Assembly: GCA_963969395.1 (NCBI GenBank)
Contig: OZ017797.1
Coordinates: forward strand, 19,902,001-19,966,000
Length of the DNA: 64,000 bases
Reading direction: 5' to 3'
Origin: Pseudoscleropodium purum
Taxonomy: Eukaryota > Streptophyta > Bryopsida > Hypnales > Brachytheciaceae
Positions 1-8,247 of the stretch are shown in pieces. The position numbers and the translations under genes were made by a program. The notes beneath the pieces were generated by a model that saw nothing but the letters and a program-made list of their open reading frames with translations, was not told the DNA's origin and ran no database searches. The stretch's first letter is position 1, and the number at the start of each line of letters is the position of its first letter.

Positions 1-402
1 AAATAGTCCACTAAATTTCAGATTTTTTCCTCTCACCTTCACTAATAATCATGGATTCAAGAAAGGAATGCATCCTTGTTCTTCTTTTAATATTTATGGC
101 TATAAAGTATGTCATTGTAGGCATTTTGGCATTGCAAAAACTTGCAATTTTTAAACAAAATGCCCAAATGATGATGATGATGGTAGTTTTTATTGTTGAA
201 GGACAAAGGGTGAATTTTCGAAGGAAATGTTGGCAATTTGAAAGATATAGAGGGTTTTTGGAGCATAGACACATGGAATCATTTGCAAATTTTGATTTTT
301 GAAAGTGCATGAAGGTGAGTACATCTACATTTCAATATTTATGTACTCTTTTAGGGCCTGTTTTATCCAAAAAAGTATACATCTTAGAGAAAGTATTTGT
401 GT
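1..402. other. left flank of retrotransposon, no confident gene
   Basis: This is AT-rich sequence immediately left of the retrotransposon. An 83-codon open frame on the plus strand (51-302) contains a poly-Met run from an ATG microsatellite and no domain I recognise. Because the right flank of the insertion (from 7105) is a decayed Harbinger transposase read on the plus strand, this stretch could hold its decayed N-terminal part, but I see no motif that proves this. Confidence 0.3.
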
Positions 403-407
403 AGAGC
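403..407. repeat. target-site duplication AGAGC, left copy
   Basis: The five bases AGAGC directly precede the TG start of the left LTR and recur at 7105-7109 directly after the CA end of the right LTR. A 5-bp duplication is normal for Ty3/gypsy integrases and fixes both outer LTR boundaries. Confidence 0.93.
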
Positions 408-995
408 TGTTGCGGACGGCAACTCTTGGACGGAACCAAGATCAGAATTGAGGGGATACCTCAAACAAAGACAAGAACAAGCTAGAAGTGAGGGGATTCT
501 TCACACATGACTCAGAACGTGCTTCAAGATGAGAAAACTAGAAGATGTATTGATAACATGAAGTCAAAGAATGACTGGGTACAACTGGTGTTGAAAAGAG
601 TGAGGGACAATGGCCCTCGACTCTCTATTTATACTAGACTAAGGAACCTTCCGGAATAAGGCCTTGGAAACCTTTGGAAATATCCGTAGGTCTTTCCGGA
701 AGCTTGTGAAAGCTTTCGGAAACTAGGAGGATCTAGTGGAACCTTCTGGAAGCTTATAGAAGCTTCCGGAAACTAGTGGAACCAAATGGAACCTTCCAGA
801 AGCTTGTGGAAGCTTCCGGAAACAAATAGAAACTAATGAAGACTATTGGAATCTACTAGAATCATTGGAAACAACTTGTATACTAGGCCACCGCTTTTGA
901 GAAGGTTCTTAAGAGGCATCCTTGTTGCAAAGGCGGTGGAGACTCTATTAGGGACGAAACTATTGGATAAGGCCCGGTATGGCACGTCCGTGACA
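408..995 (-). repeat. 3' LTR of the chromovirus (588 bp)
   Basis: Begins TGTTGCGGACG and ends CGTCCGTGACA on the plus strand, giving imperfect inverted ends bounded by TG...CA. It matches 6467-7104 apart from two substitutions (418 and 974 by eye) and a 50-bp gap. The gap lies between two copies of a 12-bp repeat TGGAAGCTTCCG in the other LTR, and this copy carries the fused junction, so this LTR is the one that lost sequence. It retains the TATA box (625-633, minus) and two six-unit heat-shock-element runs (744-771 and 794-821). Confidence 0.95.
694..821 (-). promoter_or_regulatory. heat-shock-element array in 3' LTR
   Basis: Alternating TTC and GAA triplets at 5-bp spacing, the HSF binding architecture. 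The runs at 744-771 and 794-821 each hold six consecutive pentamers with five matching exactly. A shorter run starts at 694. The counterpart in the 5' LTR is described at 6753-6930. This copy sits downstream of the element and could drive outward minus-strand transcription into the flank. Confidence 0.75.
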
Positions 996-1008
996 TCACC
1001 CCCCCTTC
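996..1008 (-). other. polypurine tract
   Basis: On the minus strand, GAAGGGGGGGTGA lies immediately inside the 3' LTR. A purine run at this position primes plus-strand DNA synthesis in LTR retrotransposons. Its position confirms the element's orientation. Confidence 0.8.
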
Positions 1009-1312
1009 AAGGAACGAGTTCTACGAGTTCACCTGTGGGCCAATAGCATGAATAGAAAAGAGAATGTTCACGTGGGACTTCACGTGACTGCGACAAAAGA
1101 AAAGAATGTTCGGTGTACGGAATACCGTTAGACGAACTGTTGGTGGCAAAAAGGCGGCGAATGGTGGTGAGTCTGACGGCGGTAAGGAATAGTAGCGCTG
1201 CTAAACTGAAGTATAAGGCCGTGTGAATGACAACAGGAAACATCGGCGAGGTGGTGATTACGATGTTATCGACGTTTTCGGCTGACGTGAGTTCGAAGGC
1301 CTGTCCCCTCAA
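1007..1312 (-). other. 101-codon open frame between pol and 3' LTR
   Basis: A minus-strand open frame fills much of the 440-bp gap between the Pol stop and the polypurine tract. Its product would have one strongly hydrophobic stretch (about residues 18-45) and no recognised domain. Open frames here are sometimes called env-like, but one hydrophobic stretch is weak evidence and it may be chance coding in a 3' untranslated region. Confidence 0.2.
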
Positions 1313-1438
1313 AACTGAGCTAGTATATTGTTACCTCGTCGATACCACCACCGTTTTAGTTCAAAGTCTCTACATCTGGACCAGCATCAAGAAAAACTTG
1401 CAGAACTTGGTGTTGGTGTTGGTCCAGACGCATTAAAC

Positions 1439-4400
1439 TCAAATGCTCCTTGGTTTTTGCGGATACTGCCGATGAAATTCTTGAATCATTTCAGGGGCGT
1501 TGTCGAGATTAGAGGCAGGCTCCCATGTTCTTTCGCTGACTTTGTAGCCTTGCCAATGCACAAGATATTCAAGTCGTCGTCGATGGATGCGGGAGTCAAG
1601 AATCTCTGAAACTTCAAATTTCTCTTTACCTTCGATTTCAATTGGAGGCGGAGATTCTTGAATCCTTCTTGGCAGTGTTGATTCTTTGTAGGGCTCGAGG
1701 AGAGAGACGTGAAATACGGGATGAATCTTCATAGAAGGAGGTAGTTCCAATCGATAAGCCACCTTGTTGATTTGTTTGGCGACTGAAAACGGCCCTAGGC
1801 GGCGGTAGTCAAGTTTGTCAGATGGCCGTCGAGTCTTTAAATTTCGACGGAGCAGCCAAACCTTGTCTCCAATAGAAATCAAAGGATGTTGCTTGCGAGA
1901 CTTATCTGCATTGGTTTTCTGATGCTCCTGGGCTTCAAGAAGTTTTTCTTTCATCTGCTTCTGGATATCAGATAGTCGGGTAGCAAGATCTGTAGCAGCT
2001 GGATTCTCTGAGATGTTGAGATTGAATTGATCAAACTTTAGATGATGGCCGTAATTTGCAAAGAAAGGCGTCTGTCGGGTAGACCCTTGCAGTGTATTGT
2101 TGTATGCAAACTCCGCTAGTGGCAATAAGTCCGCCCAATTATCTTGATGGTAATTGATGGTGCAGCGCAAGTACTGCTCCAACACTTGGTTGACGCGCTC
2201 GGTTTGTCCGTCGGTCTGAGGATGGTATGCTGAAGACAATTTGATCTCCACCCCTAGGATTTTGAACAAGGATTGCCAAAACTTGGATGTGAATTGCGTC
2301 CCACGATCAGAGATAATATCGGCGGGTAAGCCATGGATTCTGTAGACATTGTCTACAAAGAGTTTTGCCGTTTCTTCGCCGGTAACTGTCTTGTGACACG
2401 GAATAAAGTGCGCCATCTTGGTGAGCCGGTCGACAACAACAAAAATAGAATTAAAGGTCTTGGACGACGGAAGATCCACTATGAAGTCCATGGATATGGA
2501 TGTCCATGGCTTCTCAGGAATTGGCAATGGTTGGAGTAGTCCGTATGGCCGATGACGAGGAATCTTGGACCTTGAACAAGTGTCACATGTCGTGACATAT
2601 TCTTTAACGGCCTTCCACATTTGGGGCCACCAGAAATCCCGAGATACGAGCTCCATGGTCTTGTTATAACCAAAATGTCCCGCCGATGGAAAATCGTGTC
2701 GGGATTGGAGCACTCGGAGCCGACATGGGCCTTCAGGGACATAAAACAATCCTTGATAATATAGCAGCCCATCTTGGAACTGGAATCTTGAATCATAATC
2801 ATCTCGGAGTGTCTCACCTCCATATGATCTACGGATCTGTGGACTAGATGTGGGTTGGTTCGGAGATTCCAAATCTACAACCTCTGAATCAGGAATTTGA
2901 GAGTCCATTCTTGGGATTTCTCCGAGGCTGGAATTACCAGCATTGTTCTTGAGTTTCAAGGCCAAAGGATCAGATTGCAAACTCACTCGAATTTCTTGGA
3001 GAAACGATGTATCTACCGAAGTTGTGGTGCGCATAGCCTTGAGTTGGAGTTGTTTGGGCTTGATTAGAGTAGACCGTTGCTGATCGTAAGCTGCGTCTCC
3101 CTCTTTGGGTGCAAGATACGCTCGTCGAGAAAGAGCGTCAGACCGAAATTGCTGGGAACCGGGGCGGTAGGTGATGACAAAGTTGAAGCGCGAAAGCGAT
3201 ATACTCCAACGGGCTTGTCGTCGGTTCAACACCTTAGCAGACATGAAATACTCGAGGTTCTTGTGGTCGGTATAGATTGTAACCGGATGTTGAGCTCCTT
3301 CGAGGAAATGTCGCCACTCTTGGAATGAATCAACAATAGCTAAGAGTTCCTTGTCGTGGATTTCGTAATTGATCTCCGCGGCAGTGAACTTTCTTGAATG
3401 GAATGCAACAGGATGGAGGCGTCCGTCTTTGCTAGATTGCGAGAGGACCGTTCCAAGGGCAAAATCAGAAGCATCCGTTTCTAGGAAGAACGACTTTTTA
3501 AAGTCAGGATGTGTCAAGATAGGCGCCGTTGTAAATACCTTCTTTAGAGTTTCAAATGCTTGGCCTGCTTCCGTACTCCACTCAAGCTTGTCTTTGCAAG
3601 TTAATGGAGTCAATGGAGCAGCAATCTTGGAATAGTTCTGGATGAAGATTCGATAAAAGTTTGCGAATCCCAGGAAACATTGAACGTCTCGAATGGTTGC
3701 CGGTCTCTTCCACTCGGTCACCGTCTGGATCTTCTTTGGGTCCATGGACAGACCCTCTCCAGAAACAATGTAGCCCAAGGACTCGACTTGGAGTTGGTGG
3801 AAAACGCACGTCTCGAGCTTGGCGTATAGTCCAGTGTTGCGCAGCTTTTCCAACACTAATTGAACATGTTTTTTGTGGTCCTCTTCGTCCTTCGAGTAGA
3901 TGAGAATATCATCAAGGTAGCAAACCACAAAATCGTCCAAGAATTCACGGAAGATATCGTTCATCAAATGTTGAAAGATAGCAGGTGCATTGGTAAGACC
4001 GAATGGCATGACATTGTATTCAAAATGTTCATACCTTGTTCGGAACGCAGTCTTCCATTCGTCACCTTCCTTGATGCGTACTAAGTTGTACGCTCCGCGA
4101 AGATCAATCTTGGTATAGATTTTTGCTTGGCCAAGCTGATCGAGAAGTCCGGAGATGAGCGGTAATGGATACCGATTCTTGATCGTGACCTTGTTCAGTC
4201 CACGATAATCCATGCACATTCGAAGGGACCCATCTTTTTTCTTCACAAATAAGATAGGAGCTCCTGCCGGTGATTTGGAGTGCCGAATAAAATTCTTTGC
4301 AAGATTTTCATCTAGGTAATCTCGCAACGCATCAAGTTCGTTTTGGGAGAGACCATAGATTGGGCCAAATGGCGGTTGCGCACCTTCTTGTAGTTCGATG

Positions 4401-5236
4401 CCGCAATCGTACGGTCGATGTTGAGGAAGCGTATCGGCGTTCTTCTTCTCAAATACGTCCCGATATTGCTCATATTGTACTGGTAACTCAGTTGATCCTT
4501 GAAAGGATTGAGGCGTCGGAATTGTATACACTACAAACGTATTCCCCTTCTTTGCAGCTCTCATAAAAGCTCGGGCTCCGACCATCAATGGTGTTTTAGC
4601 CTTGGTCCCTTGTACTTGATGTGAATGAAGTTTTGGGGCAACTACAGGATATCTAGGTGTAGTTTGGAACGTCAGCTTTCGCTTATTCCAATCTATATCA
4701 GGATTATTTCTATCTAGCCAAGAAAGGCCTAAAATGAGAGGATTAGAAGGGGAACTGATGACGTTGAAAACAACGGTGCTTTGATGTCCTTCTAGGCTGA
4801 TGTCTAAGGGTTTAGTCTCGTGTGTGACATCTCCCGAGATCAAGGGTCTACCATCGATAACTTCTACTGCAACAAGATATTTTTTAGAAATTACGGGAAG
4901 GTTATGTTGTTCTACAAAGTCTTTATCAATAAAACAGGCAGAGGCTCCGGAATCTAGCATGGCTTTGACCTTTATGATATGCGGATAAAAATCTATTTTA
5001 AGTGGAATATCAAAACATGGAGAGGCTTCAGAGGATAGGATAGGACCTGATGACTTGACAATATCTGCCAGCCGCACGGTCCCTACTGTGGCTAGCTGAT
5101 GTCGTTTCCCGAGTCCATTTCTTCGCATCTCGGCTCGGAAGTGCTTGAGGTGTATCGAAATTTGTGCGGCTTTGGAACTGCAACCTTCGTAGGACAGTTG
5201 TGTGCGCGGTGGTTCTTTCCTCCACAATACATGCAC
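1439..5236 (-). CDS. pol: chromovirus Pol polyprotein (PR-RT-RH-IN-chromodomain)
   Basis: An uninterrupted 1,265-codon frame. Within it (numbering from the frame's first codon) are aspartic protease DSGA (95-98), reverse transcriptase with YLDD (440-443), RNase H acidic residues D587, E630, D657 and D700, integrase zinc finger H847/H854/C884/C887, integrase D917, D977 and E1013, a GPF motif (1148-1150), and a C-terminal chromodomain (about 1207-1258) with the aromatic WQGY and TWEP signatures. All catalytic residues I looked for are present. Pol is in the -1 frame relative to Gag and overlaps its end; the shift site at 5104-5110 corresponds to residue 43-44, so the true Pol portion is about 1,220 residues of a Gag-Pol fusion. 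The product is a virus-like-particle polyprotein that copies element RNA and integrates the cDNA; the chromodomain is known in this family to bias integration to marked chromatin. Confidence 0.96.
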   Translation of the reverse strand: MHVLWRKEPPRTQLSYEGCSSKAAQISIHLKHFRAEMRRNGLGKRHQLATVGTVRLADIVKSSGPILSSEASPCFDIPLKIDFYPHIIKVKAMLDSGASACFIDKDFVEQHNLPVISKKYLVAVEVIDGRPLISGDVTHETKPLDISLEGHQSTVVFNVISSPSNPLILGLSWLDRNNPDIDWNKRKLTFQTTPRYPVVAPKLHSHQVQGTKAKTPLMVGARAFMRAAKKGNTFVVYTIPTPQSFQGSTELPVQYEQYRDVFEKKNADTLPQHRPYDCGIELQEGAQPPFGPIYGLSQNELDALRDYLDENLAKNFIRHSKSPAGAPILFVKKKDGSLRMCMDYRGLNKVTIKNRYPLPLISGLLDQLGQAKIYTKIDLRGAYNLVRIKEGDEWKTAFRTRYEHFEYNVMPFGLTNAPAIFQHLMNDIFREFLDDFVVCYLDDILIYSKDEEDHKKHVQLVLEKLRNTGLYAKLETCVFHQLQVESLGYIVSGEGLSMDPKKIQTVTEWKRPATIRDVQCFLGFANFYRIFIQNYSKIAAPLTPLTCKDKLEWSTEAGQAFETLKKVFTTAPILTHPDFKKSFFLETDASDFALGTVLSQSSKDGRLHPVAFHSRKFTAAEINYEIHDKELLAIVDSFQEWRHFLEGAQHPVTIYTDHKNLEYFMSAKVLNRRQARWSISLSRFNFVITYRPGSQQFRSDALSRRAYLAPKEGDAAYDQQRSTLIKPKQLQLKAMRTTTSVDTSFLQEIRVSLQSDPLALKLKNNAGNSSLGEIPRMDSQIPDSEVVDLESPNQPTSSPQIRRSYGGETLRDDYDSRFQFQDGLLYYQGLFYVPEGPCRLRVLQSRHDFPSAGHFGYNKTMELVSRDFWWPQMWKAVKEYVTTCDTCSRSKIPRHRPYGLLQPLPIPEKPWTSISMDFIVDLPSSKTFNSIFVVVDRLTKMAHFIPCHKTVTGEETAKLFVDNVYRIHGLPADIISDRGTQFTSKFWQSLFKILGVEIKLSSAYHPQTDGQTERVNQVLEQYLRCTINYHQDNWADLLPLAEFAYNNTLQGSTRQTPFFANYGHHLKFDQFNLNISENPAATDLATRLSDIQKQMKEKLLEAQEHQKTNADKSRKQHPLISIGDKVWLLRRNLKTRRPSDKLDYRRLGPFSVAKQINKVAYRLELPPSMKIHPVFHVSLLEPYKESTLPRRIQESPPPIEIEGKEKFEVSEILDSRIHRRRLEYLVHWQGYKVSERTWEPASNLDNAPEMIQEFHRQYPQKPRSI
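5041..5110 (-). promoter_or_regulatory. -1 ribosomal frameshift signal at gag/pol junction
   Basis: The heptamer GGGAAAC (5110-5104) has the X XXY YYZ form with GGA and AAC in the Gag reading frame, two codons before the last Gag sense codons. After a 7-nt spacer, GCTAGCC (5096-5090) can pair with GGCTGGC (5073-5067) in a 7-bp stem; the Gag TAG stop (5094-5092) lies inside the stem. Loop bases 5085-5078 could pair with 5047-5041, with one bulged G, to make an H-type pseudoknot. Slipping back one base enters the Pol frame exactly. Confidence 0.75.
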
Positions 5237-6069
5237 AAGTCTTCCTTTCGACGTCGATCTTTTTCTTCTTGAGTCAATCTCTTGACTCTTGAGGCGTCGA
5301 TTTGCATGGGCTCTGGCATTGACACACTTGAAGATGTTTGGCGAGTTGGAGCTGCATACTCTGCTCGATAGAATCTAGGTGTTGATCGGCGCTCTTGTCG
5401 GTGCTCAAACAGTCGATTATCGCAATTAACTGCTTGAGTCACGGCCTCAGATAGAGTGGTCGGTCTGGGCAAGTTCAATAGCAAGTCTTTTACATCGTCA
5501 CGCAGTCCCCATCGAAATGCGCTGATGAGAGCGTTGTCGTCCCACTCTACGTCGCAAGCGAGTTGTCGAAATTCTGCAGCGTATGTTGAGGCTGCACGCG
5601 ATCGTTGTTGCAGAGTTCAAAGCTTTGTTGTTGCTATGAGGGCTCGATCATTTTCACCAAAAGTATTATTGAATTCTTCTAAGAATTGATCGAGGTTTGC
5701 CAAAAGTGGAGAATTTTTTTCCAACAATGGCGAGAACCACGATAACGCAGTTCCGGTAAACAAGGTTCCAATGAGCCCAACTTGTATTTCTGCGGTTGGA
5801 TATCTTTGGGGTTGAAGGCGGAAAACAAGCCAAATTTGATTCACAAAGTCTCGAAATTTTGCTCGGTTCCCATCGAACTTGTCTGGCAAACTTACTCGAG
5901 GCTCCTTTGGCGCCGGCGGAATTGGATTTGTCGTTGGTGCCGAAATATGGACTGGAGCATGGGCAACTTGAAGTTGTTCCAAAGTATTTCGCAGATTGGC
6001 ATTTTCTTGCTGCAACTGCTGCAGCATGGCCAAGACGTCGTTCATCTGGATAGCACAAACGTCACCCAT
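5092..6069 (-). pseudogene. gag: chromovirus Gag, interrupted by one in-frame TGA
   Basis: Starts at ATG 6069 (MGDVCAIQMND) with a leucine/glutamine-rich coiled-coil start. It continues through a retrotransposon Gag core (about residues 55-150, with the aromatic FDGNRAKF and LSWF patterns) and ends with a CCHC zinc knuckle, CMYCGGKNHRAHNC, near 5180. One stop codon (TGA, 5617-5619) interrupts the frame after 150 codons; the same frame reopens and runs 175 codons further to the TAG at 5092-5094. No frameshift is needed, only the single stop. A C-to-T change at a CpG is a plausible cause. Gag is the particle-forming protein, so this copy would need a helper element or readthrough. Confidence 0.88.
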
Positions 6070-6466
6070 CTCGGATAAAGTACTTCTTGAAGGCTTATAA
6101 GTAGATAAAGTAACAAATCTTTGCGTCGTGTACTCTTGGGATGACTACAGGAAGTGAAGATCTCAAAAAATTCAAATAGAATTCTTCGCTTCGCTCTCGA
6201 ATGATGATATCTCTTAGTTCAGCCTTTGACCTGAATAGAAAACGTACTTCTAAAGTAATTGGAGTTGTGGAAATAGGAAGACGATTCAAGTCCATGTACT
6301 AACTCTCATGAAGACTGGCTAAAAGGAAAATATCAGCTTAGAAGTGGGTAATCCACAACCTCTAAGGCGTCACAACTCCTTGAAGAAGAGGGGTAATCCA
6401 CGCTCTATCTTGCAAGAGTAGACTCTGATATCAAAAGAACTAGAGAAAGATGCACTCTCTTCAAAC
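6070..6466 (-). other. 5' leader between 5' LTR and gag
   Basis: This 397-bp leader has no long open frame of its own. It contains two copies of a GTAATCCAC motif in plus orientation (near 6347 and 6392) and the tRNA-like primer site at 6421-6433. It probably holds packaging and initiation signals, none of which I can identify. Confidence 0.5.
6421..6433 (-). other. probable primer-binding site (initiator tRNA-Met type)
   Basis: On the minus strand TGATATCAGAGTC matches 11 of 13 positions of the usual plant primer site TGGTATCAGAGCC, complementary to the initiator tRNA-Met 3' end. It lies 33 bases inside the 5' LTR, whereas primer sites normally begin within a few bases, so the assignment is tentative. 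No TGG directly abuts the LTR. Confidence 0.45.
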
Positions 6467-6683
6467 TGTTGCGGACGACAACTCTTGGACGGAACCAAGA
6501 TCAGAATTGAGGGGATACCTCAAACAAAGACAAGAACAAGCTAGAAGTGAGGGGATTCTTCACACATGACTCAGAACGTGCTTCAAGATGAGAAAACTAG
6601 AAGATGTATTGATAACATGAAGTCAAAGAATGACTGGGTACAACTGGTGTTGAAAAGAGTGAGGGACAATGGCCCTCGACTCT

Positions 6684-6692
6684 CTATTTATA
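6684..6692 (-). promoter_or_regulatory. TATA box of 5' LTR
   Basis: TATAAATAG on the minus strand, followed by GC-richer sequence, within the 5' LTR. Its identical counterpart in the 3' LTR is 625-633. It lies about 60 bp downstream of the nearest heat-shock-type run and about 110 bp downstream of the first full six-unit run, an ordinary promoter geometry. Confidence 0.75.
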
Positions 6693-6752
6693 CTAGACTA
6701 AGGAACCTTCCGGAATAAGGCCTTGGAAACCTTTGGAAATATCCGTAGGTCT

Positions 6753-6930
6753 TTCCGGAAGCTTGTGAAAGCTTTCGGAAACTAGGAGGATCTAGTGGAA
6801 CCTTCTGGAAGCTTATAGAAGCTTCCGGAAACTAGTGGAACCAAATGGAACCTTCCAGAAGCTTGTGGAAGCTTCCGAAAACTAGTAGAACTAAGTAGAA
6901 CCTTCCGGAAGCTTATGGAAGCTTCCGGAA
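6753..6930 (-). promoter_or_regulatory. heat-shock-element array in 5' LTR promoter
   Basis: Three long runs of alternating TTC/GAA pentamers: 6803-6830, 6853-6880 and 6903-6930. Each has six units at exact 5-bp spacing with one or two mismatched triplets (TTA, TTG or AAA). A shorter run begins at 6753. Three perfect inverted pentamers (GAAnnTTCnnGAA) are enough for HSF trimer binding, and the first and third runs satisfy this. All lie upstream of the TATA box in the transcribed direction. The Arabidopsis copia element ONSEN is the known precedent for heat-shock elements in an LTR; heat activation here is inference. Confidence 0.78.
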
Positions 6931-7104
6931 ACAAATAGAAACTAATGAAGACTATTGGAATCTACTAGAATCATTGGAAACAACTTGTATACTAGGCCAC
7001 CGCTTTTGAGAAGGTTCTTAAGAGGCATCCTTGTTGCAAAGGCGGTGGAGACTCTATTAGGGACGAAACTATTGGATAAGGCCTGGTATGGCACGTCCGT
7101 GACA

Positions 7105-7109
7105 AGAGC
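7105..7109. repeat. target-site duplication AGAGC, right copy
   Basis: Matches 403-407 exactly and directly abuts the terminal CA of the right LTR. Confidence 0.93.
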
Positions 7110-7900
7110 TAAGGATTGCAATATTTTTTTTGGATTAGCAATTGATAATTCACTACAAGTGGTTAGTGATTTATTTTGTGTAGGATTGAGTACAACTTCT
7201 ATAATTGTGAAGGAATGTTGTGAAGCTATAAGGATTCATTTGAAGCCATTGGTTTTTTAAAAACCAAATCTTGCTTGGAAGAAACACATAGCTGCTAGTT
7301 TTGAAGTGCTTCATGCTTTCTATTTATTTTAGGAGCCATAAATGGTAGCCACATTCCAATTGTAGCACCATCTCATGATTCCGTAGCATATTATTGCTGA
7401 AAAGGATATTATTTATGTTTACTACATGGGATAGTAGACGCTAATTGCAAATTTTGGGATTACAATTTTGGATGGGCTAGACAAATTCATAAATGGGCCT
7501 TATTTTAGAAATCAAAATTTGGAAAGAAAACTATGAAAGGTGCATTCTTACCTTACAAATTTATTGTTGATGTTGCATATCTTATGAGGCCTTGGTTTTA
7601 CTCACCATTTAAGGGTGGAAAAGAAGGATTGCCACGAGAAAAGGTATACTGAAATTTCATTCAATCAAGCACTTGTATAGTAGTCAAAAGGGCATTTGGA
7701 ATTCTAAAAGGAAGATGGCACATTTTACTAAAGTGAATTGATATATTGCTTTGAAATGTACCTGATATTGTTACGGCATCCTTATGTCTTCATAATGTGT
7801 GCATCTTCGAACATGATGAATTTTCTACGGAATGGGAAAAAGAAGCAAAAAAAAGAGTTGCAAGCTAAAGCAAACATGACTTTAGGGAAAATGCAAGAGA
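7105..7900 (+). pseudogene. decayed PIF/Harbinger transposase
   Basis: Conceptual translation over several frames gives the HARBI1-like order: a helix-turn-helix-like start (VSDLFCVGLSTTSIIVKE, near 7160-7220), then GAINGSHIPIVAP (7332-7370), then VDANCKFWDYNFGWA (near 7435-7480), DVAYLMRPWFYSPF (near 7570-7615), and VKRAFGILKGRW followed by LCLHNVC near 7685-7800. At least three in-frame stops and frame changes break it, and the first catalytic Asp, expected in the GAIDG context, is Asn here. The reading frame emerges directly from the retrotransposon's right target duplication, so the chromovirus inserted into this gene. It is not expected to make active transposase. Confidence 0.8.
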
Positions 7901-8163
7901 CAGATGCATTTCACTCCCTAGAATCATCATTGAGGGAAATGAGGGAGCTACAAAAGGTACATCCACAAGGTGAAGACATTCCATTCATAGGATCAAGTAA
8001 AGAAGAAGAAATTGACAATGAAAAATACCTTGGATGTGAAGAAATAAAAAAAAATGAAGCAAGAAAAATGAAGATGATGTTGGTTGATTCAACTCAAGTT
8101 CATCTATTACTAGCTGAGACTTTTTACAAAAGTCATTTAGCCACAAATTCAAACTTTCAATGA
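7738..8163 (+). other. open frame overlapping Harbinger C-terminus
   Basis: A 141-codon frame rich in Lys and Glu, partly in a different frame from the transposase remnant. It probably reflects frame-shifted C-terminal tail sequence of the Harbinger remnant and not a separate gene. Confidence 0.25.
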
Positions 8164-8247
8164 CAAAATTGTAACTACGATGATAGTGACTATGGCTTAG
8201 ATGGAGTAACATGTAATATTCTAGAGTATATTGATCAAATGGTCAAA

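Larger units (their letters stand above)
408..7104 (-). mobile_element. young Ty3/gypsy chromovirus LTR retrotransposon
   Basis: A near-complete LTR retrotransposon of 6.7 kb read on the minus strand. It has two almost identical LTRs (408-995 and 6467-7104), a polypurine tract, a tRNA-like primer site, Gag with a zinc knuckle, and a Pol reading frame with protease, reverse transcriptase, RNase H, integrase and a C-terminal chromodomain, in the order typical of chromoviruses. By eye the LTRs differ by two substitutions and one 50-bp deletion, so the insertion is recent. It landed in a PIF/Harbinger transposase remnant, whose coding sequence resumes at 7105. Pol is open, but Gag carries one in-frame TGA, so this copy is probably non-autonomous unless the stop is read through. 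The clade (Tekay, Reina, Galadriel or other) was not resolved. Confidence 0.95.
6467..7104 (-). repeat. 5' LTR of the chromovirus (638 bp), promoter-bearing
   Basis: The upstream LTR for the minus-strand element. It is 50 bp longer than its partner because it keeps a third heat-shock-element run. From 6791 to about 6970 a GAA triplet recurs every 10 bp almost without break, so the sites lie on one face of the helix; the 50-bp difference keeps this register. The U3 region, with the elements and the TATA box, runs from 7104 down to about 6680; R and U5 occupy the remainder to 6467. Confidence 0.95.

Noticed and set aside
2333..4988. Many plus-strand frames of 60-90 codons across the Pol region
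   Set aside because: They are antisense shadows of the intact Pol frame and have no domains.
5666..6078. Overlapping frames on both strands across Gag
   Set aside because: Gag itself explains the codon structure; the others lack motifs.
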